From NCBI RefSeq assembly GCF_018642165.1, contig NZ_JAHHZM010000001.1, positions 124,001 through 188,000 of the forward strand: a DNA stretch of 64,000 bases, in the 5' to 3' direction. Positions 43,570 to 52,487 of the stretch are shown piece by piece. Below the pieces are notes generated by a model. The model saw only the letters and a program-made list of their open reading frames with translations, searched no databases and was not told where the DNA came from. Each line of letters starts with the position of its first letter. Positions within the stretch are counted from its first letter, which is position 1. The stretch comes from Echinicola shivajiensis (GTDB taxonomy: Bacteria > Bacteroidota > Bacteroidia > Cytophagales > Cyclobacteriaceae). The translations under genes and the position numbers were made by a program.

Positions 43570-46500
43570 ATGCATCAACATCTACTCATCATATCACTCC
43601 TATGGTATATGCTTACCATCCCTTCCCTGCTCCATGGCCAGGAAATCCATAGCCTTGAAGGCAGGGTTACTGACAGCCGGGAAGGCAGTCCCCTTCCCGG
43701 AGCCTTGGTAAGCCTTGGAGAAAACGGTCCCAGACAGGTAACCGACGAAAACGGGAATTTTAACTTCCGTTTAAAAACGGGCACTTATACCCTATCGGTA
43801 CATTACCTGGGGTATGTCCCCTTAGAGGAAACTGTGGAACTAAACGACCACCAAAACCTCAGCCTCCAACTGGAACAGGATGGACTGCTGATGGAAGGCG
43901 TGGAAGTGCTTTCCACCGGGTACCAGGAAATCCCCAAGGAACGGGCCACAGGTTCCTTCGTGCAGGTCGATCAGGAACTGATCAACCGAAGCGTGGGCGT
44001 TTCGGTCATCGACCGACTGGAAGATGTCACCAGCGGCCTTGCCTTCAATAAGGTGGGCAATGCGGCTGACCCCATCAGTATCCGTGGGAGGAACACGCTA
44101 TTTGCCAATACCCAACCGCTTATCGTCGTGGACAATTTCCCCTATAACGGGCCGATCGAAAACATCAACCCCAACAATGTGGAAAGCATCACTGTACTGC
44201 GGGATGCCGCAGCAGCCTCCATCTGGGGGGCACGTGCCGGCAATGGGGTGATCGTCATCACCACCAAACGCGGTACCAAGGGCAAACCTAGGCTGAGCTT
44301 CAATGCCAATGTGAACTTTACCGAAGAACAGGATCCCTTTTACCGTCCCACCATGTCCATGGCCGATTTTATCGATATCGAATCCATGCTGTTCGGACAG
44401 GGATTCTACAGCAGGAACGAAAACGCCAGTGACCAACGTTCACTACCCCCGGCAGTGGAAACACTGATCAAACTTCGGGACGGACTGATTGACCCTACAG
44501 AGGCCGACAGACAACTGGATCTTTTTCGCTCCGGGGACATGCGAAGGGATCTCCTACAGCATTATTACCGTCCTCAGATGGACCAGCAATATGCACTAAA
44601 CTTCTCCGGGGGCAGCGACAAGCATCGCTATGCCGTTTCCGCAGGCTATGACCACAACCTTGGGAATGTCCATGGCAATGACCGCAACAGGATCACGCTG
44701 GGCCTTAGCAGCCAGTGGACGTTGCTCCAAGACCGCCTCCACCTGGACATTGGCCTGAACCATACCCGTATGGATGCCAGGACCACCACCGAACTTCCTG
44801 ATGGATACTCCCCCTATGAACGGCTTACGGATGAAGCGGGAAAATCGTCCCCCATCACAGCGGATTACAGCAGCAGGTACCTGGAAAGCGATGCGGTTTC
44901 AGGGCTGCTGGACTGGCGTTATATTCCACTCGAAGAGAAAGGTGAAATCGACGGGTCTACTGTCCAGGATGATTTCCGGGCAAACCTTGGACTGGCCTAC
45001 ACCTTATTGGATGGTCTCAAGGCCTCTGTAAAGTATCAATATTGGCAGAACAGGGCCAATACGGACAATTACCGTTCACCTGACCTGTACTTTGTCCGTG
45101 ACCTGGTCAACCGCTTTACCCAGGATACTGGGGACGGTGAACTGCTCCGCATTGTCCCCAACGGGGGAATATTGGACCTTGGCAGTTCCGAATCCTACAG
45201 CCATAGTTTCCGGTCACAGCTTGATTTTGACAGAAAGTTTGGAAACCATCACCGTATCGATGCCCTAGCCGGTTTTGAGCTGAGGGATCAGGAACTTACT
45301 GCACACAGCAACCGCTATTATGGGTACAATCCTGAACTGATGGTCAGCAGCCCGGTGGACTATACCACACGCTATCCCATGTACCACAGCGGGTCATTTT
45401 CCACGGTTCCCTATGTGGGCAGCCACACTGGCACAATTGACCGCTTTGTTTCCTATTATTTTAATGCAGGATACAGCTTTAAGCGAAAATTGATGCTTAC
45501 GGTCAGTGCCAGAAAGGACGCCTCCAACCTGTTCGGTGTGGAAGCCAACCAAAGATGGATCCCACTTTGGTCAGTGGGTGCAGGCTGGACCATTAGTGAA
45601 GAACCTTTTTATAATGGGGGCTACCTTTCCTTCCTAAAGCTCCGGGGATCCTTTGGCTATAATGGAAATGTGGACAAATCCGTCTCTGCCCTCACTGCTG
45701 CACGGTACTTCTCCAATTATTCCTTTGTGATCCCTGCCGGTGAATTGGCAGCGACCATCATCAACCCGCCCAATCCCGACTTGCGTTGGGAAAGGATCGG
45801 GATATTGAACCTCGGCCTGGACCTGGAAAGCCATGACGGCAGGATTAGGGCCAGTCTTGAAGGATACTATAAAAAGGGCCTGGACCTAATTGGTGACACG
45901 CCCATGCGGCCTTCCAGTGGCATGACCGAATTCCGCGGTAATTCGGCCAATATGGAATCCAAGGGCATCGATTTAGACCTTCAAACAGTTAACCTGAATG
46001 GTCCGGTTTCCTGGCACAGTAACCTATTGTTCAGCCTGGTAAAGGAAAAGGTGACGGATTATTTCTTTAAGGGTGCTGCCACACAGTACCTGCAGGGTTC
46101 GGCCATACCTTTGGAAGGCAGACCGCTTTATGCCATGTACAGTCTCCCCTATGCCGGACTGGATCCTGCTACCGGAGCTCCTTTGGGATACCTGGATGGG
46201 GAAGTTTCCGATGACTATTCGGCAATATTTGGCGAGGCCACTCCTGACAATATCCAGTACCATGGCTCAAGAAGGCCTACGGTCTTTGGCTCACTGCGCA
46301 ATACTATATCATGGAAGGGATTTAGTCTTTCTGCCAACCTGTCCTTTAAACTGGGCTATTACTACCGAAGGCAGTCTGTTGCCTATAATGATCTTTTGAG
46401 CGGTAGGATTGGACATGCGGATTATGCCGACCGTTGGCAGGAACCAGGCGATGAACTAAGTACCCAAATTCCCGCCATGCCGGAAAACAGGAATACCCTA

Positions 46501-46755
46501 AGGGACAACCTGTATACCTTTTCTGACTTTCTGGTCGAACGGGGTGACCATATCAGGCTCCGAGACGTAAGGCTTGCCTATCGCTTCGATGAAAAGGGCT
46601 GGGCAAAACTCCCTTTCCGAAGTGCACAGGTATACCTCTATGCCAATAACTTGGGCATACTCTGGAAGGCTGCCAAGAATGATCCCTTGGACCCCGATTA
46701 TAGGATTACAAATCCCCTGAAAAGTATTGCAGTAGGAGTTAAAATGGATTTCTAA
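43570..46755 (+). CDS. SusC/RagA TonB-dependent transporter
   Basis: 1061 residues from ATG at 43570 (signal peptide IISLLWYMLTIPSLLHGQE); a longer frame from 43510 would overlap the preceding gene and is unlikely. A carboxypeptidase-regulatory-like domain (about 25-110) is followed by the linker VEVLSTGYQEIPKERATGSF, the plug with SusC signature LRDAAAASIWGARAGNGVIVITT, and a barrel. There is no STN domain, so no FecR control is expected. Family members with the STGYQ linker are usually found with TlpA-like proteins. G+C richer than the surrounding island. Confidence 0.95.
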   Translation: MHQHLLIISLLWYMLTIPSLLHGQEIHSLEGRVTDSREGSPLPGALVSLGENGPRQVTDENGNFNFRLKTGTYTLSVHYLGYVPLEETVELNDHQNLSLQLEQDGLLMEGVEVLSTGYQEIPKERATGSFVQVDQELINRSVGVSVIDRLEDVTSGLAFNKVGNAADPISIRGRNTLFANTQPLIVVDNFPYNGPIENINPNNVESITVLRDAAAASIWGARAGNGVIVITTKRGTKGKPRLSFNANVNFTEEQDPFYRPTMSMADFIDIESMLFGQGFYSRNENASDQRSLPPAVETLIKLRDGLIDPTEADRQLDLFRSGDMRRDLLQHYYRPQMDQQYALNFSGGSDKHRYAVSAGYDHNLGNVHGNDRNRITLGLSSQWTLLQDRLHLDIGLNHTRMDARTTTELPDGYSPYERLTDEAGKSSPITADYSSRYLESDAVSGLLDWRYIPLEEKGEIDGSTVQDDFRANLGLAYTLLDGLKASVKYQYWQNRANTDNYRSPDLYFVRDLVNRFTQDTGDGELLRIVPNGGILDLGSSESYSHSFRSQLDFDRKFGNHHRIDALAGFELRDQELTAHSNRYYGYNPELMVSSPVDYTTRYPMYHSGSFSTVPYVGSHTGTIDRFVSYYFNAGYSFKRKLMLTVSARKDASNLFGVEANQRWIPLWSVGAGWTISEEPFYNGGYLSFLKLRGSFGYNGNVDKSVSALTAARYFSNYSFVIPAGELAATIINPPNPDLRWERIGILNLGLDLESHDGRIRASLEGYYKKGLDLIGDTPMRPSSGMTEFRGNSANMESKGIDLDLQTVNLNGPVSWHSNLLFSLVKEKVTDYFFKGAATQYLQGSAIPLEGRPLYAMYSLPYAGLDPATGAPLGYLDGEVSDDYSAIFGEATPDNIQYHGSRRPTVFGSLRNTISWKGFSLSANLSFKLGYYYRRQSVAYNDLLSGRIGHADYADRWQEPGDELSTQIPAMPENRNTLRDNLYTFSDFLVERGDHIRLRDVRLAYRFDEKGWAKLPFRSAQVYLYANNLGILWKAAKNDPLDPDYRITNPLKSIAVGVKMDF

Positions 46756-46923
46756 CCTACCAAAGACATAGCTCCGTCCGCCTTATTTCATGTTTAATTT
46801 AAACCGGATTGATTATTAAAGGCGAATCTTGGTGGGCGGGGCTTACTTTAAGTAAAAAGTAGCAAGATGATAGAAATAAGAATTATAGAGAAAAGAAGAA
46901 AGATGAAAGAGGAAAGACTTGAA

Positions 46924-46988
46924 TTCGGAGGCGAGAACACCACTTTCTCCGTCATTGCGATCCCGTACGGTAGTCGGGAGAAGCAATC
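46924..46988 (-). repeat. Right copy of the inverted repeat flanking tlpA-susC
   Basis: Reverse complement of 41804-41865 with an internal 3-base length difference. Related, more degenerate blocks occur at 47582 and 47892, so the element is a dispersed intergenic repeat. Confidence 0.85.
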
Positions 46989-47240
46989 TCAGCTTCGAAA
47001 TACGGGATTGCCACTCCCGGCCAACCAGGATCACAATGGTGGTGTCGATACGTCCTTACTCACGTGTACCAGTCTGCTGAGAGACCAAATAAAACAGCGC
47101 TTTCAGTTCTAATATAAAAGTCTGTGCCGTTCCAAGTCTTTAGCAAAGCGGTGACTTGGAACCTTAATACAGGGAGCCTGCCTGGAGGAAGACAGGTCTC
47201 CAGACTTCCACACTAAACACATATTAACAAACTAAATGCT

Positions 47241-47342
47241 ATGAAAAATCAGCTTCGTCCACCAAATCAATCAATGTTAAACTTAAATCAAACAATAAAC
47301 CGGGTTACACATCAACAGGTGGGCGGAGTTTTTGGAGAATAA
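47241..47342 (+). CDS. Possible 33-residue peptide between susC and susD
   Basis: A 33-codon frame MKNQLRPPNQSMLNLNQT.. ending HQQVGGVFGE. It has the AACTAAATG-type context of Bacteroidota starts, a double-Gly near the end and no signal peptide. It might be a leader or precursor peptide, but it lies in repeat DNA and could be chance. Confidence 0.2.
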   Translation: MKNQLRPPNQSMLNLNQTINRVTHQQVGGVFGE

Positions 47343-48006
47343 AGAATTATAGAGAAAAGAAGAAAGATAAAAGAGAGGCTTACGTCAGTGCGATAGGTCA
47401 ACATTTACTCAAATATAAAAGAGTTGAATGACGTGAGCTTCAAATCGATGTCATGCTGACGATAGGAAGCATCTCTTCCAGTAACGGTTAGGAAAAGAGA
47501 TCCTTCCTTTGTCAGGATGACTTTGATTCACGTCACTGTCAATGGTAGGAGCTTGCGACGCGGCAGTCTCAGATCCAAAAAACGAGATTGCCATAGTCGT
47601 ACTTCCGTCCTCCTTCGCTATGATGGAGACCAAATAATATCGCTCACGTGAACAAGTCTTTTTACTATGTACTAAAATCTAGCTACTATCAACGAGTCCC
47701 TTACCGCGCAATTTCTTCATATGTGATCATACATCATCTTAATTATAGCGGGAAATGTTTCCAGACGGGAAACCGGGACTTTTTTTAGAAGAAAGAATAA
47801 TGATGAAAGAGAAAAGAGATTACGTCAATGCGAGTCATCGGACATTGAGCCTGCCGAAATGCAAGAGGTTGAAGCAGTCTCCTATTTTGAAACGAGATTG
47901 CCACAGTCGTCCCTCCGTCCTACTTTGCAATGACGGATATGATACGACCTCGACTCCGTAAACCAATCTCAAATCTCATGTCTCAAATCTAAAGTCTAAT
48001 TAAAAT

Positions 48007-49362
48007 ATGAAAAACAAATTCAACCCCATATACACCATCATGATCATCAGCATCGTGCACCTGTTATGCTCCTGTGAATCCTTTCTGGATGAAAAACCGG
48101 ACAAGGGAATCACAGTACCTGTTACCTTATCGGAAATCATGGCCCTGCTGGACAATGCCTTTATCTTCAACAGTACCCCCACCTTGCAAATCATCGCGTC
48201 AGATGAGTACTATAATACCACGGAAGGTTGGGAAAGTTATCCCAGCACCATGGTACAGCGTGCACATTTACGGCAGTTCGACACCATGTTCGAGGGGGTC
48301 GACAATGTTACCGAATGGTCCAATCCCTATGAGCAGATTTTCTATGCCAATATCGCACTTGAACAGGTGGAAAAGGTCATTCCAAAAAATCCAGAGGAAG
48401 AACACCTCAAACAGGTCATTACCGGCAGTGGACTTTTCAACAGGGCCTATGCCCTTTTCCACCTGGCAATCAACTATGCCCCTTCCAATGTAAACGGAAC
48501 AGTTTCCGATGGTAACGGCATACCACTTCCTCTTGACCCTGATATCAATCAGGATCATCCTATTAGTGATCTGGGAGACACTTACCAAAGGATCATTGAT
48601 GATCTGGAGACAGCCATTTCCCTGTTGGATGAAAATACTGCCTATGCCACCAGGCCTTCACTTCCTGCCGCCCATGCCCTCTTGGCTAGGGTATACCTCT
48701 CTATGAACAGTTTTGAAAATGCCCTATTCCATGCGCAAAAAGCCTTGCAGATCCATGATGATTTATTGGATTTCCAAATACTTGATGGAACGATGACCTA
48801 TCCATTTCATTTGGCGAACAAAGAGGTCATCTATCATTCTGAGGCCTACTCCTATTCCGGTTTTGCAAGAAGTCAGGAAACCAGGATAGATACCTTATTA
48901 TACCGAAGTTATGACAATGAAGACCTAAGAAAGACCTTGTTTTATGTAAAACGTGATAATGGAGCGATCAACTTCAGGGGGAGTTTTGCATCCGGATATG
49001 ATCATTTCACTGGTCTGACCACCGGGGAGCTCTATCTGGTCATTGCAGAGTGTAAAGCCATGCTGGGCGATATGGATGGGAGTATCGATGCTATGGAAAC
49101 ATTGTTAAAATCAAGGTACCTGAACGGGAATATTCCTCCATGGCCTGACTTTACAGAGGACAGCCTGATAGAAAAGGTATTATTAGAGCGCAAAAAAGAA
49201 TTGGTATTCAGGGGACTGAGGTGGTCCGACCTAAAACGGTACATTGCTTCTGGTGTCACTGAAGTAGCATTGAAAAGGGTCATTGATGGTCAGGAATATA
49301 GTTTGGAACCCAGTATGGAAAACTTGGTATTTCCCATCCCCAAGGAGGAGTCTTTGTTTTAA
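48007..49362 (+). CDS. SusD/RagB family outer-membrane lipoprotein
   Basis: 451 residues. Lipoprotein signal with Cys in LLCSCESFLDEKP, a normal SusD start. Internal FNRAYALFHLAINYAPSNVNG and TYQRIIDDLETAISLLDENTA helices and the C-terminal LLERKKELVFRGLRWSDLKRYI block match SusD, with TPR-like repeats. It pairs with the SusC encoded upstream, though 1.25 kb of repeats separates them. Ligand unknown. A convergent terminator follows. Confidence 0.92.
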   Translation: MKNKFNPIYTIMIISIVHLLCSCESFLDEKPDKGITVPVTLSEIMALLDNAFIFNSTPTLQIIASDEYYNTTEGWESYPSTMVQRAHLRQFDTMFEGVDNVTEWSNPYEQIFYANIALEQVEKVIPKNPEEEHLKQVITGSGLFNRAYALFHLAINYAPSNVNGTVSDGNGIPLPLDPDINQDHPISDLGDTYQRIIDDLETAISLLDENTAYATRPSLPAAHALLARVYLSMNSFENALFHAQKALQIHDDLLDFQILDGTMTYPFHLANKEVIYHSEAYSYSGFARSQETRIDTLLYRSYDNEDLRKTLFYVKRDNGAINFRGSFASGYDHFTGLTTGELYLVIAECKAMLGDMDGSIDAMETLLKSRYLNGNIPPWPDFTEDSLIEKVLLERKKELVFRGLRWSDLKRYIASGVTEVALKRVIDGQEYSLEPSMENLVFPIPKEESLF

Positions 49363-49368
49363 AACAAA

Positions 49369-49396
49369 AAGAGGTGCAAACCAAATTGCACCTCTT
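49369..49396. terminator. Terminator between susD and the small exported-protein gene
   Basis: Perfect 11-bp stem (AAGAGGTGCAA / TTGCACCTCTT, loop ACCAAA). On the minus strand it is followed by TTTTTGTTTT, so it ends the minus-strand gene at 49417; on the plus strand, where no T run follows, it may still help end susD. Confidence 0.75.
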
Positions 49397-49416
49397 ACCA
49401 ATCTTAGACATCTCCG

Positions 49417-49683
49417 TTATGGATTTAATGAGAATCTTCCTTCTGGATAATCAGGCAAGGGCATAGTCGCTGCTTCATCCTGATAAAGACAGGTTTCTGA
49501 AATCTCCACATCACATTCATATTCGTTTGAGCCTACGGTTACTTCCTCGGTCTCACCTGTGATGGGATTCACTATTCCCCAAGCTGTCTCTACTTCCTCC
49601 ATTGGAGTCGTAAAAGCAAAAGCCGCTATCATGGCGAGGAGAAAAACCCCGCCCTTTACTAAATTTAACACACTATTTTTCAT
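49417..49683 (-). CDS. Small exported protein (DUF6520-like)
   Basis: 88 residues with N-terminal MKNSVLNLVKGGVFLLAMIAAFAFTTP (signal or membrane anchor) and a Cys-containing C-terminal part (NEYECDVEISETCLYQDEA). Size, export signal and two Cys fit the DUF6520 family of small Bacteroidota proteins often found beside MauE/DoxX-like and TlpA-like genes; the assignment is from memory and moderate. Possibly processed or handled by the redox proteins encoded nearby. Monocistronic, with a terminator after it. Confidence 0.65.
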   Translation of the reverse strand: MKNSVLNLVKGGVFLLAMIAAFAFTTPMEEVETAWGIVNPITGETEEVTVGSNEYECDVEISETCLYQDEAATMPLPDYPEGRFSLNP

Positions 49684-49935
49684 AGTTTTATGGTTTAAAT
49701 ATTACAAATGGATCCGGGCGTTTCGATCGTTGTGTTACGCTTGACAATCTTTTGAGAGGAGCGTCCGGTTTTCTTCCCCCTACCGTTGCCAGGCAAGTAC
49801 CTTGTACCTTCACTGGCCGTACAAATTCTTTCTTTGGTTTTTTGTTTATGAAAATCTCAATTCCAACCTCAAGGAGGTGTTCTCAGTAACTATTTCCATG
49901 GAACACTTATCTCCCATAAATTCTTTATCCTTGCT

Positions 49936-49984
49936 GGTACAGATTTGCAATCTGTACCCATAAATAATAGGCATTTGCAATGCC
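49936..49984. repeat. Two REP-like palindromes with a shared TTGCAA core
   Basis: GGTACAGATT-TGC-AATCTGTACC (49936-49958) and GGCATT-TGC-AATGCC (49970-49984). Both are perfect stems with the same TGC loop. They lie in the 342-bp gap between the small exported-protein gene and the MauE-like gene. The rest of that gap shows no gene. Confidence 0.7.
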
Positions 49985-50025
49985 GCCTTCTTGACTTGAA
50001 TACAACAGCTTAATCCCATTGCCAA

Positions 50026-50484
50026 CTAATTTCCTACAATGGCTTGGCGCTTCTTGAACGGACGAATATTATATAACCCGATAAGGTTGATAACAATAAA
50101 TATCAAATTAAACACCAAGTGTTCCTCCCATCCAAGGGCACTGAGCACTCCGCCACAACTGCAGGGCACCCTATTAAAAACACCAATCAATACAAGGAAG
50201 ATATACCCGGTAAATACCGTCAACAGTCCAAAGCTTATCCAAAGGGCCGGGCCTACCGTCCTCCTTCCTACCAGCAGGATGGCCAATGCCAATTCTGCTG
50301 GTGGCAGGGAAAAGAGCAGGATAGAGCCCAGCCACTCAGGGAATACTTGGTTATATAAGGCCATTTCTGTCGCCTGCCAATCGTACCATTTGCTGATGGC
50401 CGTATAGGTATAAAGGAATGCCAAACTGTAGGCTATACCTGTGTATAATCCATATTTAATCTTTTCGTTCGGCACCATTGTCAT
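50026..50484 (-). CDS. MauE/DoxX-like integral membrane protein
   Basis: 152 residues from ATG at 50484 (MTMVPNEKIKYGLYT); a longer frame starting with GTG at 50646 is poorly supported. Four membrane helices: LYTGIAYSLAFLYTYTAI, WLGSILLFSLPPAELALAILL, GPALWISFGLLTVFTGYIFLVLIGV, HLVFNLIFIVINLIGLY. PCSCGG after helix 3 is a typical MauE-type Cys pair. Such proteins act in periplasmic electron transfer or disulfide formation. Next to a TlpA-like gene and a small exported Cys protein, it is plausibly part of the same redox-linked uptake locus. Confidence 0.85.
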   Translation of the reverse strand: MTMVPNEKIKYGLYTGIAYSLAFLYTYTAISKWYDWQATEMALYNQVFPEWLGSILLFSLPPAELALAILLVGRRTVGPALWISFGLLTVFTGYIFLVLIGVFNRVPCSCGGVLSALGWEEHLVFNLIFIVINLIGLYNIRPFKKRQAIVGN

Positions 50485-50732
50485 AAGATTATTTACCTTG
50501 ATTTCTATGATGAAACTATAAACACCAAACCAACAAATAAAATAAATCAAATATTTATTTGTACTTTTTATTAAAAACCTTTCACAGGATAGAAAAACGA
50601 AAAAAAGCTTGTGACACCTACCATTCATCACAAAGAACATTGACACAAAAAGCTCATATACTTATGTTTACGTACTATTAAGGTATGATCTTTTTATCCT
50701 CCCCCTGGGAGGTACATATGTTTTAAGTAAGA

Positions 50733-51326
50733 ATGAAAAAATTTTTAAGTGCTGAGGAATTGAAAAAGGAGTTTGATATTTTCCATCAATTGGATTTATC
50801 CGTGTATAAGTATATTGCCCCCTACCTGATCAAAAAAAGCTATAAAAAGGGGACTATCCTAAAACCCTTTGATGAGGTGGAAAAACATGCGCGCTATGTT
50901 TATAGGGGCAAACTGGCCATGTTATATCCTTCACCCAAGGGCATGGATTACCGGGTTACGGTGTTCAGGAAAGGAAAAATAGCCAGCGATCTGATGAGTT
51001 ATTTCAATCAGAGCCATTCCCCTTATGCCATTAAGGCAATCACTTACTGCACGGTCCTAGAGCTCAGTAGCTTGGCAGAAAAAGAACTATTGGATAAATT
51101 TCCAGAAATCAGCCCATTGTCCACCTCGATCAACCGGTATATTTTGGATGATTACACCTCCTGGTCACACCTCACCAACCTTCCTGTAGAAAAAGGGCTT
51201 GAAATAATGCACAAATGTTTCCGGGAGGAAAAAAATGATTTGACCATGAAAGATTTGGCCTTTAAGTTCAAATGTTCCGTTTCTACTATTGACCGAACAT
51301 TAAAAAGGTTAAATATAAAATCCTAA
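50733..51326 (+). CDS. Crp/Fnr-family transcription regulator
   Basis: 197 residues. N-terminal cyclic-nucleotide-binding-like beta roll (LIKKSYKKGTILKPFDEVEKHARYVYRGKLAML, then GKIASDLMSYFNQSHSPYAIKAITYCTVLEL) and a C-terminal helix-turn-helix (DLTMKDLAFKFKCSVSTIDRTLKRLN). The effector-binding phosphate cassette is weak, so the ligand is uncertain. It is followed 185 bp later by a terpene synthase and may control it. Typical of Bacteroidota single-gene Crp regulators. Confidence 0.85.
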   Translation: MKKFLSAEELKKEFDIFHQLDLSVYKYIAPYLIKKSYKKGTILKPFDEVEKHARYVYRGKLAMLYPSPKGMDYRVTVFRKGKIASDLMSYFNQSHSPYAIKAITYCTVLELSSLAEKELLDKFPEISPLSTSINRYILDDYTSWSHLTNLPVEKGLEIMHKCFREEKNDLTMKDLAFKFKCSVSTIDRTLKRLNIKS

Positions 51327-51511
51327 GTACACATCCATTTTTCAGAAGTCCATCACAGGACAGCATTTTAGCAAAATAACCATTCTTATCCACTGATAAT
51401 TTGCTTCCATAGCACATGAACATTTAGTTTACTTCCCTGATGACGGCTCCATTTTTCAAAGTGCTAGCAGGGGCAACCGTTTATTAAAGGTAATTATAAT
51501 TCTTTTTTGTC

Positions 51512-52462
51512 ATGAAGCAGGAAAAGCTGTACGAGGAGGAGCAGTGCTCAAAACTCAATCCACATTTTAAAGTGGCAGACCAACTTTGCAGGGAATGGGC
51601 AGCAACCCATATTTTTTTTCTAAATGATGAGGAAAGAAAGAAAACCCATGACCAGCAGTTGAACAAATTTGCCGCGAGGCTATTTCCCAATGCAGACAAA
51701 CAGGAAATGCTTCAGATTTCCAAATTGTTCCTGGTCCTGTTTTGCCTTGATGACCGTGCCGATCAATTAAAAGGACAAACAAGAATAAAGTTCTGGAAGG
51801 AGCTCATCAAAAAATACGACCATATCCACAGGGGAATCCATGCTTATTATAATGATGCCATAGGCAAGTTGTTTTGGGAAATCCACTGGGGGTGGTTCAG
51901 GGACAGGGCTCGAAAAATTGGCTTGGGCATTCAGCTCAGCCAGTTCATTAGGAAATTCCTTAAAGCAGGCCTATGGGAGGCTAAGAACCTCCAAAAAAAC
52001 AAACCACCGACCATTATCAAATATGTCCACCAGTTGAAGCATTGCTCAGGGGCTGGCATAGCCATAGAACTGCTGGGCTATCTTCAATCCAATAAACTAT
52101 CTCCCCAGGTCTTCCATCATCCCAAACTGGAACCACTCTACCAGACCATCACGGAGATCATCTGTTTCACCAATGACCTATCCTCCTATGAAAAGGAAAA
52201 AAGAGATGGTGACCTCCATAACCTGGTCTTACTAAAGGAAATGCAGTACCATATCCCTTTAGAGGAATCCATCAAACGGATTAAAGAACGATTGGATTTT
52301 CTACAGCAAATATATGTCAACCAACATCGGATCTTTCCCTTAATGGGAAACACCCACCTGCAAGAAAAGATAAGGCTCATAAAAGCCATCTATGCCATGC
52401 TACAAGGCATGGAAATATGGGTAAGCAAAGATACGAGGAGGTATAAAAATAATTCAGAGTGA
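51512..52462 (+). CDS. Class I terpene synthase
   Basis: 316 residues, normal for bacterial class I cyclases. Metal motif DDxxD-type: CLDDRAD at about 79-84 (Asp80, Asp81, Asp84), and the second motif ND(L)xS(Y)xKE: Asn221, Asp222, Ser225, Lys228, Glu229. The C-terminal WVSKDTRRY ends with the Arg-Tyr pair of the family. It should cyclise a prenyl diphosphate (farnesyl or geranylgeranyl); the product is unknown. No prenyl-transferase or P450 is nearby, so the substrate would come from the core pathway. Codon usage like the Crp and WG genes. Confidence 0.9.
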   Translation: MKQEKLYEEEQCSKLNPHFKVADQLCREWAATHIFFLNDEERKKTHDQQLNKFAARLFPNADKQEMLQISKLFLVLFCLDDRADQLKGQTRIKFWKELIKKYDHIHRGIHAYYNDAIGKLFWEIHWGWFRDRARKIGLGIQLSQFIRKFLKAGLWEAKNLQKNKPPTIIKYVHQLKHCSGAGIAIELLGYLQSNKLSPQVFHHPKLEPLYQTITEIICFTNDLSSYEKEKRDGDLHNLVLLKEMQYHIPLEESIKRIKERLDFLQQIYVNQHRIFPLMGNTHLQEKIRLIKAIYAMLQGMEIWVSKDTRRYKNNSE

Positions 52463-52487
52463 GTCCACTTATTAAACTACCGCAAAG

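Larger units (their letters stand above)
46756..48006. other. Repeat-rich 1.25-kb spacer separating susC from susD
   Basis: No convincing gene. At least three copies of a composite element: GAATTATAGAGAAAAGAAGA followed by AAGAT(G/A)AAAGAG at 46880-46912 and 47344-47378, a weaker copy near 47786, and a second block (ACGAGATTGCCA..TGACGGA type) at 47582-47627 and 47892-47937. A 33-codon ATG frame at 47241-47342 is noted separately. A promoter for susD is presumably within the last 200 bp. Confidence 0.55.

Noticed and set aside
46843-47112. Coding frames of 60-80 codons in the susC-susD gap
   Set aside because: They lie across repeat copies on both strands and do not look protein-like.
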